Source: Pseudomonas sp. KNUC1026
Lineage (GTDB): Bacteria; Pseudomonadota; Gammaproteobacteria; Pseudomonadales; Pseudomonadaceae
Length of the DNA stretch: 64,000 nucleotides
Assembly: GCF_021650705.1 (NCBI RefSeq)
Contig: NZ_CP087138.1
Location: 4,426,001-4,490,000 of the forward strand
Direction: 5' to 3'
Every line of letters starts with the position of its first letter. Positions within the stretch are counted from its first letter, which is position 1. The position numbers were made by a program, and so were the translations under genes. A model generated the notes under the pieces. It worked only from the letters and a program-made list of their open reading frames with translations, was not told the origin of the DNA and did no database searches. Below are positions 28,958 to 37,358 of the stretch, one piece after another.

Positions 28958-29949
28958 TCAGAGAGCGGCAGGCGTTTTACCGGCGTTGAGCCCAAGCTCG
29001 GCCAGGGTGCGCTGCACCACTTTGGCCGGCAAAGGAATATAGCCATCCCTGACCACTACCTGCTGCCCCGCCTGGGACAGCATCAGCTTGATGAACTCGC
29101 CTTCCAGCGCAGGCAACGGCTGGTTGGGCGCCTTGTTCACATAAACGTACAGGTAACGCGCCAATGGATAGCTGCCATTGAGCGCGTTGGTTTCGTTGTC
29201 TTCTACATAAGGCCCGCCGGCCTGGCGCGCCAAGGGTACCGTGCGCACGCTGGCGGTGCGATAGCCGATCCCGAATAACCGATACCGTTGAGCGAACTGC
29301 TGATCGCCTGCACAACGGCCGCCGAACCCGGCTGCTCGTTGACGTTGGGCTTGAAGTCGCCCTTGCACAGCGCCTGTTCCTTGAAAAAGCCGTAGGTACC
29401 TGACACCGAATTGCGCCCGAACAATTGCAGGGACTTGTTCGCGAGGTCTCCCTTCACGCCCAGGTCACCCCAGCTCTTGACCTCGGCCGGCGCGCCACAG
29501 AGCCGGGTCGAGGAAAAGATCGCATCGGCCTGGGCCAGGGTCAGCCCGGGGATAGGATTGTCCTTGTGCACGAACAGCGCCAGGGCATCTACCGCGACCG
29601 GAACGGGCGTTGGCTTGTAGCCGTACTTCTGTTCGAAGGCCTGCAGCTCGACGTCCTTCATCTTGCGGCTCATCGGCCCCAGGTTGGAGGTGCCCGCAGT
29701 CAGTGCCGGGGGCGCCGTGGATGAGCCGGCTGCCTGGACCTGCACATTCACGCTGGGGTATTCGCGGCGAAAGGCCTCGGCCCAGAGTGTCATCACGTTG
29801 GCCAGCGTGTCGGAGCCGACGCTGTTGAGGTTGCCCGCGATACCGCTGGTTTTCTGGTACACCGCCAGGGCGGGGTCGACCTCGGCCTGCGCAACATTCA
29901 GGCCTGCCATGGCCAGGGCGAACACGCCCGCGTACAGCTTGAAGGTCAT
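28958..29949 (-). pseudogene. pstS: Periplasmic phosphate-binding protein PstS, frameshifted
   Basis: High-affinity phosphate receptor. The ATG at 29949 starts a signal peptide (MTFKLYAGVFALAMAGLNVAQA). The mature part shows the phosphate-site segments SVGSDTLANVMTLW, AAGSSTAPPALTAGTSNLGPMSR and NSVSGTYGFFKEQALC. The frame breaks near 29271 in a run of three C (plus strand): NGIGYSG continues wrongly, and the next frame resumes IGYRTASVRTVPLA and runs to the end at 28958. Adding one base gives 330 residues, normal for the family. As the rest of pst is intact or nearly so, an assembly error is likely. Confidence 0.9.
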
Positions 29950-30012
29950 ACCCGTACTCCCGGCAGGCTTTTGGAAAGGGCCAGAACGAGAGGTATCCGG
30001 CGGCGCCACTTT

Positions 30013-30041
30013 ATGAAACTTGCATGACACTAATATGACTG
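30013..30041 (-). promoter_or_regulatory. Three tandem PhoB half-sites upstream of pstS
   Basis: On the minus strand CAGTCAT-ATTA-GTGTCAT-GCAA-GTTTCAT: three 7-base repeats each separated by 4 bases, matching CTGTCAT at 6/7, 6/7 and 5/7. The 11-base period is that of cooperative PhoB binding. It ends about 64 bases before the pstS ATG. Confidence 0.75.
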
Positions 30042-30073
30042 GCCAGCTGCCACCCCGCCTGGGCCCACCTCGC

Positions 30074-31363
30074 TCAGCGTTTTTTAGCCAGCAGGTAAAG
30101 CCCCACCAGCACACCGATCACACACACGCCTGCTACATAAACGGCCGGGCCCATCGGATTGGTCTTCATCATGATACTGACCGCCATGGGCGTAAGGCCG
30201 CCGAAAATGGCATAGGCCAGGTTGTAGGAGAACGACAGCCCGCTGAAGCGGACCACCGGCGGGAATGCCTTCACCATCACATAAGGCACCGCACCGATGG
30301 TCCCGACCATCAGGCCTGTCAGGGCATAGAGCGGGAACAGCCAGTTCGGGTGGTCACCCAAGGTGTGATAGAGCAGCCAGGTGCACACGCCCAACCCCAG
30401 GCTCCCCACCACGAAGACTCGCCCGGCGCCGGCGCGATCCGCCCAATAGCCGGCACCGATGCAGCCCAGGCTCAGGAACACGATGGCAATGCTGTTGGCC
30501 TGCAACGCCTCGCGCGGGCTGAAGCCGAACAGCTTCTGCAACAGCGTGGGCGTCATCAGGATCACCACCACGATCGCGGCCGACAGCAGCCAGGTCAGCA
30601 GCATCGACACCACGACTGCACCCGGGTGGTCGCGCAGCACGGCGCGCAGTGGCAGTTCAGCGGCGAGGGCCTTGCGCTGCTGCAGCTCGGCGAACACTGG
30701 AGTTTCGTGCAGCCAACGGCGCAGGTAAACGGCGAAGAAGCCGAACACCCCGCCCAGCAGGAACGGGATGCGCCAGGCAAAATCCGCAAGCTGCTGAGCG
30801 TCATAAATGCTGTTGATGGCGGTGGCCACCAGCGAGCCGAGCAAGATGCCTGAGGTCAGGCCACAGGTCAGTGTGCCGCAGGCAAAGCCCACATTACGCC
30901 CGGGCACATGCTCGGAGACGAACACCCAGGCACCCGGCACTTCTCCGCCGATGGCAGCGCCCTGGATCACCCGCAGCACCAGCAGCAGAATCGGGGCGGC
31001 CATGCCAATCTGTGCGTACGTGGGTAACAGGCCCATCAGCAGGGTCGGCAACGCCATCATGAAGATGCTCAGGGTGAACATCTTCTTGCGCCCCAGCAGG
31101 TCACCGAAGTGCGCCATCACAATCCCGCCCAGCGGCCGGGCCAGGTAGCCCGCAGCGAAAATACCGAACGTCTGCACCTGGCGCAGCCAGTCAGGCATTT
31201 CAGCCGGGAAGAACAGGTTCCCCACCACCGTCGCGAAGAACACGAAGATGATGAAGTCGTAAAACTCGAGGGCGCCGCCCAAAGCGGCCAGGGAAAGCGT
31301 TTTGTAATCACTGCGAGTCAACGGCCGCGCGCTGGGCACGGCGTCGGAGGGCACACTGCTCAT
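30074..31363 (-). CDS. MFS transporter, metabolite:H+ symporter type
   Basis: 429 residues with 12 predicted membrane helices. It has the MHS-family N-terminus (LAALGGALEFYDFIIFVFFATVV), the loop 2-3 motif GGIVMAHFGDLLGRKKMF, and AIGGEVPGAWVFVSEHVPGR after helix 4. The ATG at 31363 (MSSVPSDAVP) is chosen because upstream in-frame residues are hydrophobic but unlike the family. The family includes citrate, proline/betaine and shikimate carriers; the substrate here is unknown. It is divergent from the thioesterase gene and follows the pst block without sharing its Pho boxes. Confidence 0.88.
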   Translation of the reverse strand: MSSVPSDAVPSARPLTRSDYKTLSLAALGGALEFYDFIIFVFFATVVGNLFFPAEMPDWLRQVQTFGIFAAGYLARPLGGIVMAHFGDLLGRKKMFTLSIFMMALPTLLMGLLPTYAQIGMAAPILLLVLRVIQGAAIGGEVPGAWVFVSEHVPGRNVGFACGTLTCGLTSGILLGSLVATAINSIYDAQQLADFAWRIPFLLGGVFGFFAVYLRRWLHETPVFAELQQRKALAAELPLRAVLRDHPGAVVVSMLLTWLLSAAIVVVILMTPTLLQKLFGFSPREALQANSIAIVFLSLGCIGAGYWADRAGAGRVFVVGSLGLGVCTWLLYHTLGDHPNWLFPLYALTGLMVGTIGAVPYVMVKAFPPVVRFSGLSFSYNLAYAIFGGLTPMAVSIMMKTNPMGPAVYVAGVCVIGVLVGLYLLAKKR

Positions 31364-31520
31364 GGGATTTCTCTTATAAGTGAAGGCTGGCAGGCGTGCG
31401 AAGATAGCAAATAGCTTGAAAAAGCACATATATCTGTGGTTGAACGGTTATGCGCGCTAGTACAGCTCTATATACTGAGCCGCTTACCATCGTTCAACGC
31501 CTGGGCCAGAGGCACCCCGC

Positions 31521-31922
31521 ATGATCGAACTCGAACAGGAAGATCCGATACCGCAAGGCGATCTGGCCTTGCAGATCACCGCCCTGCCGCGCGAAACCAA
31601 CGGTTTCGGCGATATCTTCGGCGGCTGGCTGGTACAGCAGATGGACCTTGCCGGCACCGCCATGGCCAGCAAGCTGGCAGGTGGGCGCGTAGCAACGGTA
31701 GCCATCGACCGCATGGCCTTCCTGGTGCCTGTTTCGGTTGGCGCGCAGTTGTCGTTCTATACCCGCACACTGGAAACCGGCCGTAGCTCGATCCGCATGA
31801 TGGTCGAGGTGTGGAGCGACGATCCGCTGTCCAGCGAGTGGCGCAAGGTCACCGAAGCCACCTTCGTGTTCGTTGCCATCGACAGCCGCGGCCGCACCCG
31901 CTCGGTGCCACGGCGCAGCTAA
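31521..31922 (+). CDS. yciA: Acyl-CoA thioesterase, YciA-like hotdog protein
   Basis: 133 residues. NGFGDIFGGWLVQQMDLAGTAMA is the hotdog helix with the catalytic-region aspartate of the YciA/BACH family, and GRVATVAIDRMAFLVPVSVGAQL is the following strand pair. These enzymes hydrolyse acyl-CoA esters in the cytoplasm as hexamers. Substrate range cannot be read from the sequence. A mutarotase gene follows by 60 bases on the same strand. Confidence 0.88.
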   Translation: MIELEQEDPIPQGDLALQITALPRETNGFGDIFGGWLVQQMDLAGTAMASKLAGGRVATVAIDRMAFLVPVSVGAQLSFYTRTLETGRSSIRMMVEVWSDDPLSSEWRKVTEATFVFVAIDSRGRTRSVPRRS

Positions 31923-31982
31923 ACTTGCCGGCGTGCGCGTGGTCAATCGCCCACGCAAAGCTCTCTGAACGAGGAAGTTCGA

Positions 31983-32882
31983 ATGCCAACGCCGAAGGTC
32001 GAAGCCGTAACCCTGGGTGAACTCAAATGCTGGCGCATCGACGATGGCCGTGCTGAATTGCTGGTCACCGAGCAGGGTGCGCAGGTCGTCAGCTACCGCC
32101 GCCACGGCGAACAGCCGCTGATCTGGCTCAACGACCAGGCCACCTTCAAGCCTGGCACCCCGATCCGGGGCGGTGTGCCTGTTTGCTGGCCATGGTTCGG
32201 TAACCTTTCGAAGAACCCGGATTCGGTCCAGGCCATGCGCCAGGCAGAAGACGCAGCGCCAGCCCACGGCCTGGTACGTGCGATGAACTGGGTACTCGAG
32301 GGGATCGAAAGCGATCGTAGCCCAGTGCGCGTGACCTTCAGCCTGCCCCAGGCCAATGGCCAACTGCCTGGCTGGCCCCAGCAGGCCGAGCTGCGCCTGA
32401 CCATCGAGCTAGGTGACGACCTGTCGATAGACCTGGCCACACGCAACCTCGGCCAACAGCCGATCACGCTGAGCCAGGCGCTGCACACCTACTTCGCCGT
32501 GAGCGACGTACGCCAGATCAGCGTGGACGAAGTCGACGGCCTGGATTACATCGAAACCCTCGAGAACTGGGAAACCCGTACCCAGGAAGGAGCACTGGAA
32601 GTGGCCGGGGAAACCGACCGCATCTACCTCGATACGCCCAAGCGCCTGGCCATCACCGACCACGAATGGAAGCGCCGAGTGCTGATCGACACTCACGGCT
32701 CGGCTTCAGCCGTTATCTGGAACCCATGGATCGAGCGCGCTGCCGCGTTCGTGGACATGGCCAACGACGGCTGGCAGCACATGTTCTGCATCGAGACTGC
32801 AAACGTGTTGGGCGATGTGGCCACCCTCGCACCGGGTGAAAGCCATAGCCTGGGCTATCGCCTGAGCAGCGAGCCGCTTTAA
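31983..32882 (+). CDS. D-hexose-6-phosphate mutarotase (YeaD type)
   Basis: 299 residues of aldose-1-epimerase fold. Signature pieces are PIRGGVPVCWPWFG near residue 60, the catalytic histidine in APAHGLVRAMNWVL, LHTYFAVSDVRQISVDEVDGLDYIE, and WNPWIERAAAFVDMANDGWQHMFCIETANV with the C-terminal catalytic glutamate. It interconverts anomers of hexose 6-phosphates in the cytosol. GAGGAAG lies before the ATG. The 3' end overlaps the convergent DUF3299 gene by 4 bases. Confidence 0.9.
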   Translation: MPTPKVEAVTLGELKCWRIDDGRAELLVTEQGAQVVSYRRHGEQPLIWLNDQATFKPGTPIRGGVPVCWPWFGNLSKNPDSVQAMRQAEDAAPAHGLVRAMNWVLEGIESDRSPVRVTFSLPQANGQLPGWPQQAELRLTIELGDDLSIDLATRNLGQQPITLSQALHTYFAVSDVRQISVDEVDGLDYIETLENWETRTQEGALEVAGETDRIYLDTPKRLAITDHEWKRRVLIDTHGSASAVIWNPWIERAAAFVDMANDGWQHMFCIETANVLGDVATLAPGESHSLGYRLSSEPL

Positions 32883-33415
32883 AGATCTTCTTCCTTCACG
32901 ACGCGCACGGTCGACGCATCCATCGCATACGCAGCGTCGGCCATGTCGTTGCTCACCTTTTCCACCTTCAGCGTGCCGATCGCCCAAAGCGGCGTGTAGA
33001 TATCAGCAAGCTTCAGCCCCTTGGGATAGCGCACCAGGATCAGCTGGTTAGGCGGTGGCGGCGGCACATGGATGCAGGCGCCCGGGTAGGGCACCAGGAA
33101 GAACAGCGTGCCTCGGCCCTTGGCGTCGGTCTCCAACGGCACCGGGTAGCCACCGATGCGGATCAGCTTGCCGTCCATGGCCGGGACTGTCTTTGTCGAG
33201 TACATCACCGCCGGCAAGCCCTTGGGGTTTTCCAGGCCGCCCTTGCCAGTGAATTGGCCAGCCGACTCCGGAGAGTTGTGGTCGATCTCGGGCATCTGCT
33301 CCAGCGCCTTCTGATCGGACTTGGGCATCAACGCCAACCAGTCGGTTTCCGGTGGCTCGGCAGCGATGGCCACGCCCGCCCATACACAAAGCCCGCATAA
33401 CAACATTCGAAGCAT
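32879..33415 (-). CDS. Secreted DUF3299 protein
   Basis: 178 residues with an N-terminal signal peptide (MLRMLLCGLCVWAGVAIAA). The DUF3299 pattern is clear: RIGGYPVPLE in the first half, FFLVPYPGACIHVPPPPPNQLI in the centre, and a terminal LWAIGTLKVEK. The conserved cysteine and histidine of GACIHVPPP look like a ligand or metal site, but no function has been shown to my knowledge. In other genomes DUF3299 proteins often sit near lipoprotein export or metal uptake genes; that is not the case here. Confidence 0.8.
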   Translation of the reverse strand: MLRMLLCGLCVWAGVAIAAEPPETDWLALMPKSDQKALEQMPEIDHNSPESAGQFTGKGGLENPKGLPAVMYSTKTVPAMDGKLIRIGGYPVPLETDAKGRGTLFFLVPYPGACIHVPPPPPNQLILVRYPKGLKLADIYTPLWAIGTLKVEKVSNDMADAAYAMDASTVRVVKEEDL

Positions 33416-33546
33416 CGATTACGCACCTATATCAAAAACGCGAAGATTGGTCTGACAGCTCGCTTTGAGTACTCCTACCCGCTCGAACTCTCAACTACCC
33501 CGCAGGTTCAGGGCCGAGCTCTGCACAATCACCGCCCCTTCACAAC

Positions 33547-34176
33547 ATGGACGTTGATTACATGCTTGCATTGCTTAAAACCCTGGCACTTGCCCTCGCC
33601 GTGGCCTTCGCGGCCGGAGCACAGGCCAATAGCCTGAAGGTGTATGTGTTCATCCACGACGATGTGCCCGAGCCCATCGCGGCATCGCCACAGGAGTACT
33701 TCGACCCCTGGCTGGACGAGATGCACAAAATACAGCCGTACCCGGTAGAGATCGACTACCGGCGCTCTGTGCCCGGCATCACCGACGTGCCATACCAGGC
33801 CCCGGATGAAGCACGGGCCATCAGGCAGTTCCGCCAAGCGGTGGGAGGCACCGACGACGCTACCTTCAGCACGCGGGACCACAACGGGGCAAAGCTGTAC
33901 TTGCTGTTTACAGGAGATGACATCAATGACCGGCTACGCGGCGTTGCGGAAATTGGCGGGGCTTACGGGATCGCCAGCACCTCTGCCTATGCAGCACCCG
34001 GGCACGAGCTGGGGCATATGCTCACAGCTACCCATGAAGCCAGCCAGGTACTGAACAACCCTTGGTTCTGCGAGACCTACATGATCCCGGAGCGCGTGAG
34101 TTTACGCTCCAACTGCTACCGATACAGCGACCAGAATCGGGCCATCATCGGAGATCACATCCACAAGCGGTTCTGA
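33547..34176 (+). CDS. Predicted secreted zinc metallopeptidase, metzincin-like
   Basis: 209 residues, or about 204 if started at the ATG at 33562; the signal peptide (LLKTLALALAVAFAAGAQA) favours either. The mature protein has HELGHMLTATHE, matching HExxHxxGxxH except that Gly is replaced by Thr: three histidines in metzincin spacing plus the catalytic Glu. TYMIPERV follows 20-odd residues later and could be the Met-turn. Two cysteines near the C-terminus (WFCETY and SNCYRY) could form a disulfide. I do not recognise a named family. Neighbours give no pathway. A zinc peptidase is inferred from the motif alone. Confidence 0.6.
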   Translation: MDVDYMLALLKTLALALAVAFAAGAQANSLKVYVFIHDDVPEPIAASPQEYFDPWLDEMHKIQPYPVEIDYRRSVPGITDVPYQAPDEARAIRQFRQAVGGTDDATFSTRDHNGAKLYLLFTGDDINDRLRGVAEIGGAYGIASTSAYAAPGHELGHMLTATHEASQVLNNPWFCETYMIPERVSLRSNCYRYSDQNRAIIGDHIHKRF

Positions 34177-34211
34177 CGCAGCGGCGCCCGCAAGGGCGCC
34201 CCTGGCAAGGC

Positions 34212-34460
34212 TCAGTTTTTCCTGGTGATCAATCCGTAGATGACCAACAGCACGATCGCGCCAACCAGCGCGCCGAGGAAACCTGCCGCCTGGCCGGCCT
34301 GGTAGATACCCAGCGCCTGGCCACCATAAGTGGCCAGCAGCGAACCGCCGATCCCCAGCAGCACGGTCATGATGAAGCCCATGCTGTCATCGCCTGGCTT
34401 CAGAAACCGGGCCAGCAGGCCAACGATGAAACCGATGATGATCGTTCCGATAATCCCCAT
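34212..34460 (-). CDS. GlsB/YeaQ/YmgE-family small membrane protein
   Basis: 82 residues, three hydrophobic helices: MGIIGTIIIGFIVGLLARFLKPG, then GFIMTVLLGIGGSLLATYGG and AGFLGALVGAIVLLVIYGLI. This is the transglycosylase-associated (YeaQ) family, often stress-induced; no enzymatic activity is known. AGGAG precedes the ATG. It stands alone, convergent with the metzincin-like gene. Confidence 0.92.
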   Translation of the reverse strand: MGIIGTIIIGFIVGLLARFLKPGDDSMGFIMTVLLGIGGSLLATYGGQALGIYQAGQAAGFLGALVGAIVLLVIYGLITRKN

Positions 34461-34534
34461 GACACTCTCCTGATAGCGTGCCGCGTAGCGCGGCGTCAGC
34501 CATCAGAGGCCCGGGGCCGGGCGTTGGTTCCAGC

Positions 34535-35611
34535 TCAGCCCAGGGCCTGCACTTGCGCGATGCGTTTTTCCAGAGTGGCCGCGTCTTCGCTGCGCAGCGT
34601 GGCGTGGCCTACCTTGCGGCCGGCCTTGAAGGCTTTGCCGTAATGGTGCAGGTGGCAATCCTCGACTGCCAGCACCGCCGACACATCCGGAACGTTGCCG
34701 ATGAAGTTGATCATCGCACTCTCACCCACCTTGGCCGTGGAGCCCAGCGGCAGGCCGGCAACGGCACGCAGGTGGTTTTCGAACTGGCTGCACTCGGCGC
34801 CTTCGATGGTCCAGTGCCCGGAGTTGTGCACGCGCGGTGCGATTTCGTTGGCCTTAAGCCCCCCATCGACCTCGAAGAACTCGAATGCCAGCACGCCGAC
34901 ATAGCCCAGCTTGTCCAGCACGCGGCCTGCGTAGTCTTCAGCCAGCGCCTGCAGCGGGTGACTGGAACTGGCTACGGACAAACGCAGGATGCCGGCTTCA
35001 TGGGTGTTGTGCACCAACGGGTAGAAGGCGGTTTCACCGTCGCGGCCACGAACGGCCACCAGCGACACCTCGCCGGTGAAAGGCACGAAGCCTTCGAGCA
35101 GGCAAGGCACGCTGCCGAGTTCGGCGAAAGTGCCGGCCACATCATCAGTGCTGCGCAGCACTTTCTGGCCTTTGCCGTCGTAGCCGAGCGTACGGGTTTT
35201 GAGTACCGCCGGCAGGCCGATGCTCGCCACGGCCGCGTCCAGGTCGGCCTGGGAGAGGATGTCGGCGAACGCGGGCGTCGGGATGCCGAGGTCCTTGAAC
35301 ATCGACTTCTCGAACAGGCGATCGCGAGCGATGCGCAAGGCTTCGGCACTGGGGAAAACAGGCACGAATTGCGAAAGGAAGGCGACGGTTTCAGCCGGTA
35401 CGCTTTCGAACTCGAACGTCACCAGGTCGACTTCGTCGGCCAGTTGGCGCAAGTGATCCTGGTCGCCGTAGTCGGCGCGCAGGTGCTCGCCGAGCGCCGC
35501 CGCGCATGCGTCAGGCGCTGGGTCGAGAAACGCGAAATTCATGCCCAGCGGAGTACCCGCCAAGGCCAGCATGCGGCCCAGCTGGCCGCCACCGATGACA
35601 CCGATCTTCAT
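34535..35611 (-). CDS. purK: 5-(carboxyamino)imidazole ribonucleotide synthase
   Basis: 358-residue ATP-grasp enzyme of purine synthesis, carboxylating AIR to N5-CAIR with ATP and bicarbonate. The N-terminal IGVIGGGQLGRMLALAG, the central LKTRTLGYDGKGQ loop, LLEGFVPFTGEVSLVAVR and NEIAPRVHNSGHWTIEGAECSQFENHLRA are all present. The ATG at 35611 (MKIGVIGGGQLG) follows the purE stop by 10 bases, so the frame upstream of it is ignored. Operon purE-purK. Confidence 0.96.
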   Translation of the reverse strand: MKIGVIGGGQLGRMLALAGTPLGMNFAFLDPAPDACAAALGEHLRADYGDQDHLRQLADEVDLVTFEFESVPAETVAFLSQFVPVFPSAEALRIARDRLFEKSMFKDLGIPTPAFADILSQADLDAAVASIGLPAVLKTRTLGYDGKGQKVLRSTDDVAGTFAELGSVPCLLEGFVPFTGEVSLVAVRGRDGETAFYPLVHNTHEAGILRLSVASSSHPLQALAEDYAGRVLDKLGYVGVLAFEFFEVDGGLKANEIAPRVHNSGHWTIEGAECSQFENHLRAVAGLPLGSTAKVGESAMINFIGNVPDVSAVLAVEDCHLHHYGKAFKAGRKVGHATLRSEDAATLEKRIAQVQALG

Positions 35612-35621
35612 GGTCTGAACC

Positions 35622-36113
35622 TCAAGCCTGGCGCGGGTCGCTGTTGTCGAGCACCGTACGGGTCTGCTCGTCGCGGAACTGCTTGAGCGCCTGATGGAAT
35701 TGGGGGTGCCTGGCACCGAGGATGCTCGCCGAGAGCAGCGCGGCGTTGATCGCGCCCGCCTTGCCGATAGCCAGAGTGGCCACTGGCACGCCAGCGGGCA
35801 TCTGCACGATCGACAGCAGCGAATCTACGCCCGACAGCATCGACGACTGCACAGGAACGCCCAGCACAGGCAGGTGGGTTTTGGCCGCACACATGCCCGG
35901 CAGGTGAGCCGCGCCGCCGGCACCGGCGATGATGACCTCGATGCCGCGGCCTTCGGCCTGCTCGGCATACTGGAACAGCAGGTCGGGGGTCCGGTGGGCC
36001 GAGACCACCTTCACTTCGAAGGGGATACCGAGCTTTTCCAGCATATCGGCGGTGTGGCTAAGGGTGGACCAATCGGACTTGGAGCCCATGATCACGCCAA
36101 CCAGTGCACTCAT
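35622..36113 (-). CDS. purE: N5-CAIR mutase
   Basis: 163 residues, class I PurE. IMGSKSDWSTL near the N-terminus, SAHRTPDLLFQYAEQA with the catalytic histidine region, GAGGAAHLPGMCAAKTHLPVLGVPV and ASILGARHPQF match the family. It converts N5-CAIR made by PurK to CAIR; mature enzyme is an octamer. It is the first gene of purE-purK. Confidence 0.96.
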   Translation of the reverse strand: MSALVGVIMGSKSDWSTLSHTADMLEKLGIPFEVKVVSAHRTPDLLFQYAEQAEGRGIEVIIAGAGGAAHLPGMCAAKTHLPVLGVPVQSSMLSGVDSLLSIVQMPAGVPVATLAIGKAGAINAALLSASILGARHPQFHQALKQFRDEQTRTVLDNSDPRQA

Positions 36114-36150
36114 CGTCGAGCCTCATTCATCGTGGCGCCGCGCGGCGCGT

Positions 36151-36185
36151 CAAAAAACAACAAGCCACGCAGCAGGGCGTGGCTT
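36151..36185 (-). terminator. Rho-independent terminator between the LysR gene and purE
   Basis: On the minus strand AAGCCACGC-CCTGCT-GCGTGGCTT is followed by GTTGTTTTTTG. It lies after the LysR stop (36272) and 38 bases before the purE ATG. A second GC hairpin (GGCCGG/CCGGCC, 36194-36217) precedes it. A TATACT -10-like hexamer at 36234-36229 upstream means it could also sit inside a purE leader. Confidence 0.75.
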
Positions 36186-36271
36186 GGGAAAAGGGCCGGC
36201 CTGTACGCTGACCGGCCGAAGGCCGCGCAGTATATCGCAATCATTTGCCATGCGCGCGCAGCAATCGTCGG

Positions 36272-37180
36272 CTATTCGCCCTGAGCCGCCTTGGCTTCGA
36301 GCTTGCGCCACAGCAGGCGAACATTGGCCTTGCGCACCAGCGCACAGCGGTACAGCCGGATTTCCAGCGGCACCTGCCAATGCGGCTCACCGCACACCAC
36401 CAGCTCGCCACGCGCCAGTTCCGAACGCACGCTCAATCGCGGCACCCAGGCCACGCCCATGCCCTCCAGCGCCATGGATTTATGGCTGTCGGCCATCGCG
36501 GTCTCGTAAACCGTGGTGTATCGCAAATTGCGCTGGCGCAGCAGGCCGCTGACAGATCGGCCCAGGAAAGCCCCGGCGCTGTATGCCAGCAGCGGCACGC
36601 TGGCGTCGGCATCGAGGTTGTACAGCGGCCGCCCTTCAGCGTCGGCCGCGCACACCGGGAGCATTTCGGTAGTGCCCAGGTGCAGCGAGGGGAAGATCTC
36701 CGGGTCCATCTGCATCGCAGAATCCGGGTCGTAGAAGGCCAGCATGATGTCGCAGCCGCCTTCGCGCAGAGCGTGCACAGCATCCCCGACGTTGGTCGCT
36801 ACCAGGCGCGTAGCCATGGGCAACCCCTCGTTGCGCAACTGCGCGACCCAGCCCGGGAAGAACCCCAGTGCCAGCGAATGCGCAGCGGCGACCTGCACCA
36901 CCTCGCCCTGCCCGCCCTCCAGATGATGAAGGTGGCGCAGCACTTCGGCCAATTGGTCGACCACCGTGCGTGCGCTGACCAGAAACAGCTGGCCTGCCTC
37001 CGTGAGCTCGACCGGCGTTCGCGAGCGGTTTACCAGTGTCAGGCCCAAGGCCGCTTCCAGGCTGCGGATGCGCCGGCTGAACGCCGGTTGGGTCACGAAG
37101 CGCCGCTCGGCAGCCTGGGAGAAACTGCGAGTAGCGGCCAGGGCGCTGAAATCTTCCAGCCATTTGGTTTCAAGGTTCAT
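36272..37180 (-). CDS. LysR-family regulator, HypT/YjiE-like
   Basis: 302 residues. The N-terminal winged helix starts MNLETKWLEDFSALAATRSFSQAAERRFVTQPAFSRRIRSLE; the W-L-E-D-F start is typical of the HypT/YjiE group rather than of other LysR proteins. The periplasmic-binding-like effector domain follows (about 95-295). The ATG at 37180 is chosen because the upstream in-frame residues are not conserved. It is divergent from aspA, 178 bases away, and may control it; the E. coli relative responds to hypochlorite, which cannot be assumed here. Confidence 0.85.
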   Translation of the reverse strand: MNLETKWLEDFSALAATRSFSQAAERRFVTQPAFSRRIRSLEAALGLTLVNRSRTPVELTEAGQLFLVSARTVVDQLAEVLRHLHHLEGGQGEVVQVAAAHSLALGFFPGWVAQLRNEGLPMATRLVATNVGDAVHALREGGCDIMLAFYDPDSAMQMDPEIFPSLHLGTTEMLPVCAADAEGRPLYNLDADASVPLLAYSAGAFLGRSVSGLLRQRNLRYTTVYETAMADSHKSMALEGMGVAWVPRLSVRSELARGELVVCGEPHWQVPLEIRLYRCALVRKANVRLLWRKLEAKAAQGE

Positions 37181-37358
37181 CAAGCTCGCTCGGAGTTGCA
37201 CCTGGTTGCACACGCTCGTGCACAAGAGCAGGTCACACGTATCGTTATGCCGTTTGTGCATAGGCCAGCGAGGAACAGCATTGGCCTGTTTCGGGCTCCA
37301 GGCGCAGTATTACCTGCATTCCGGCACTGGCCGGGCCAACACAGAGACTACCTCTATC

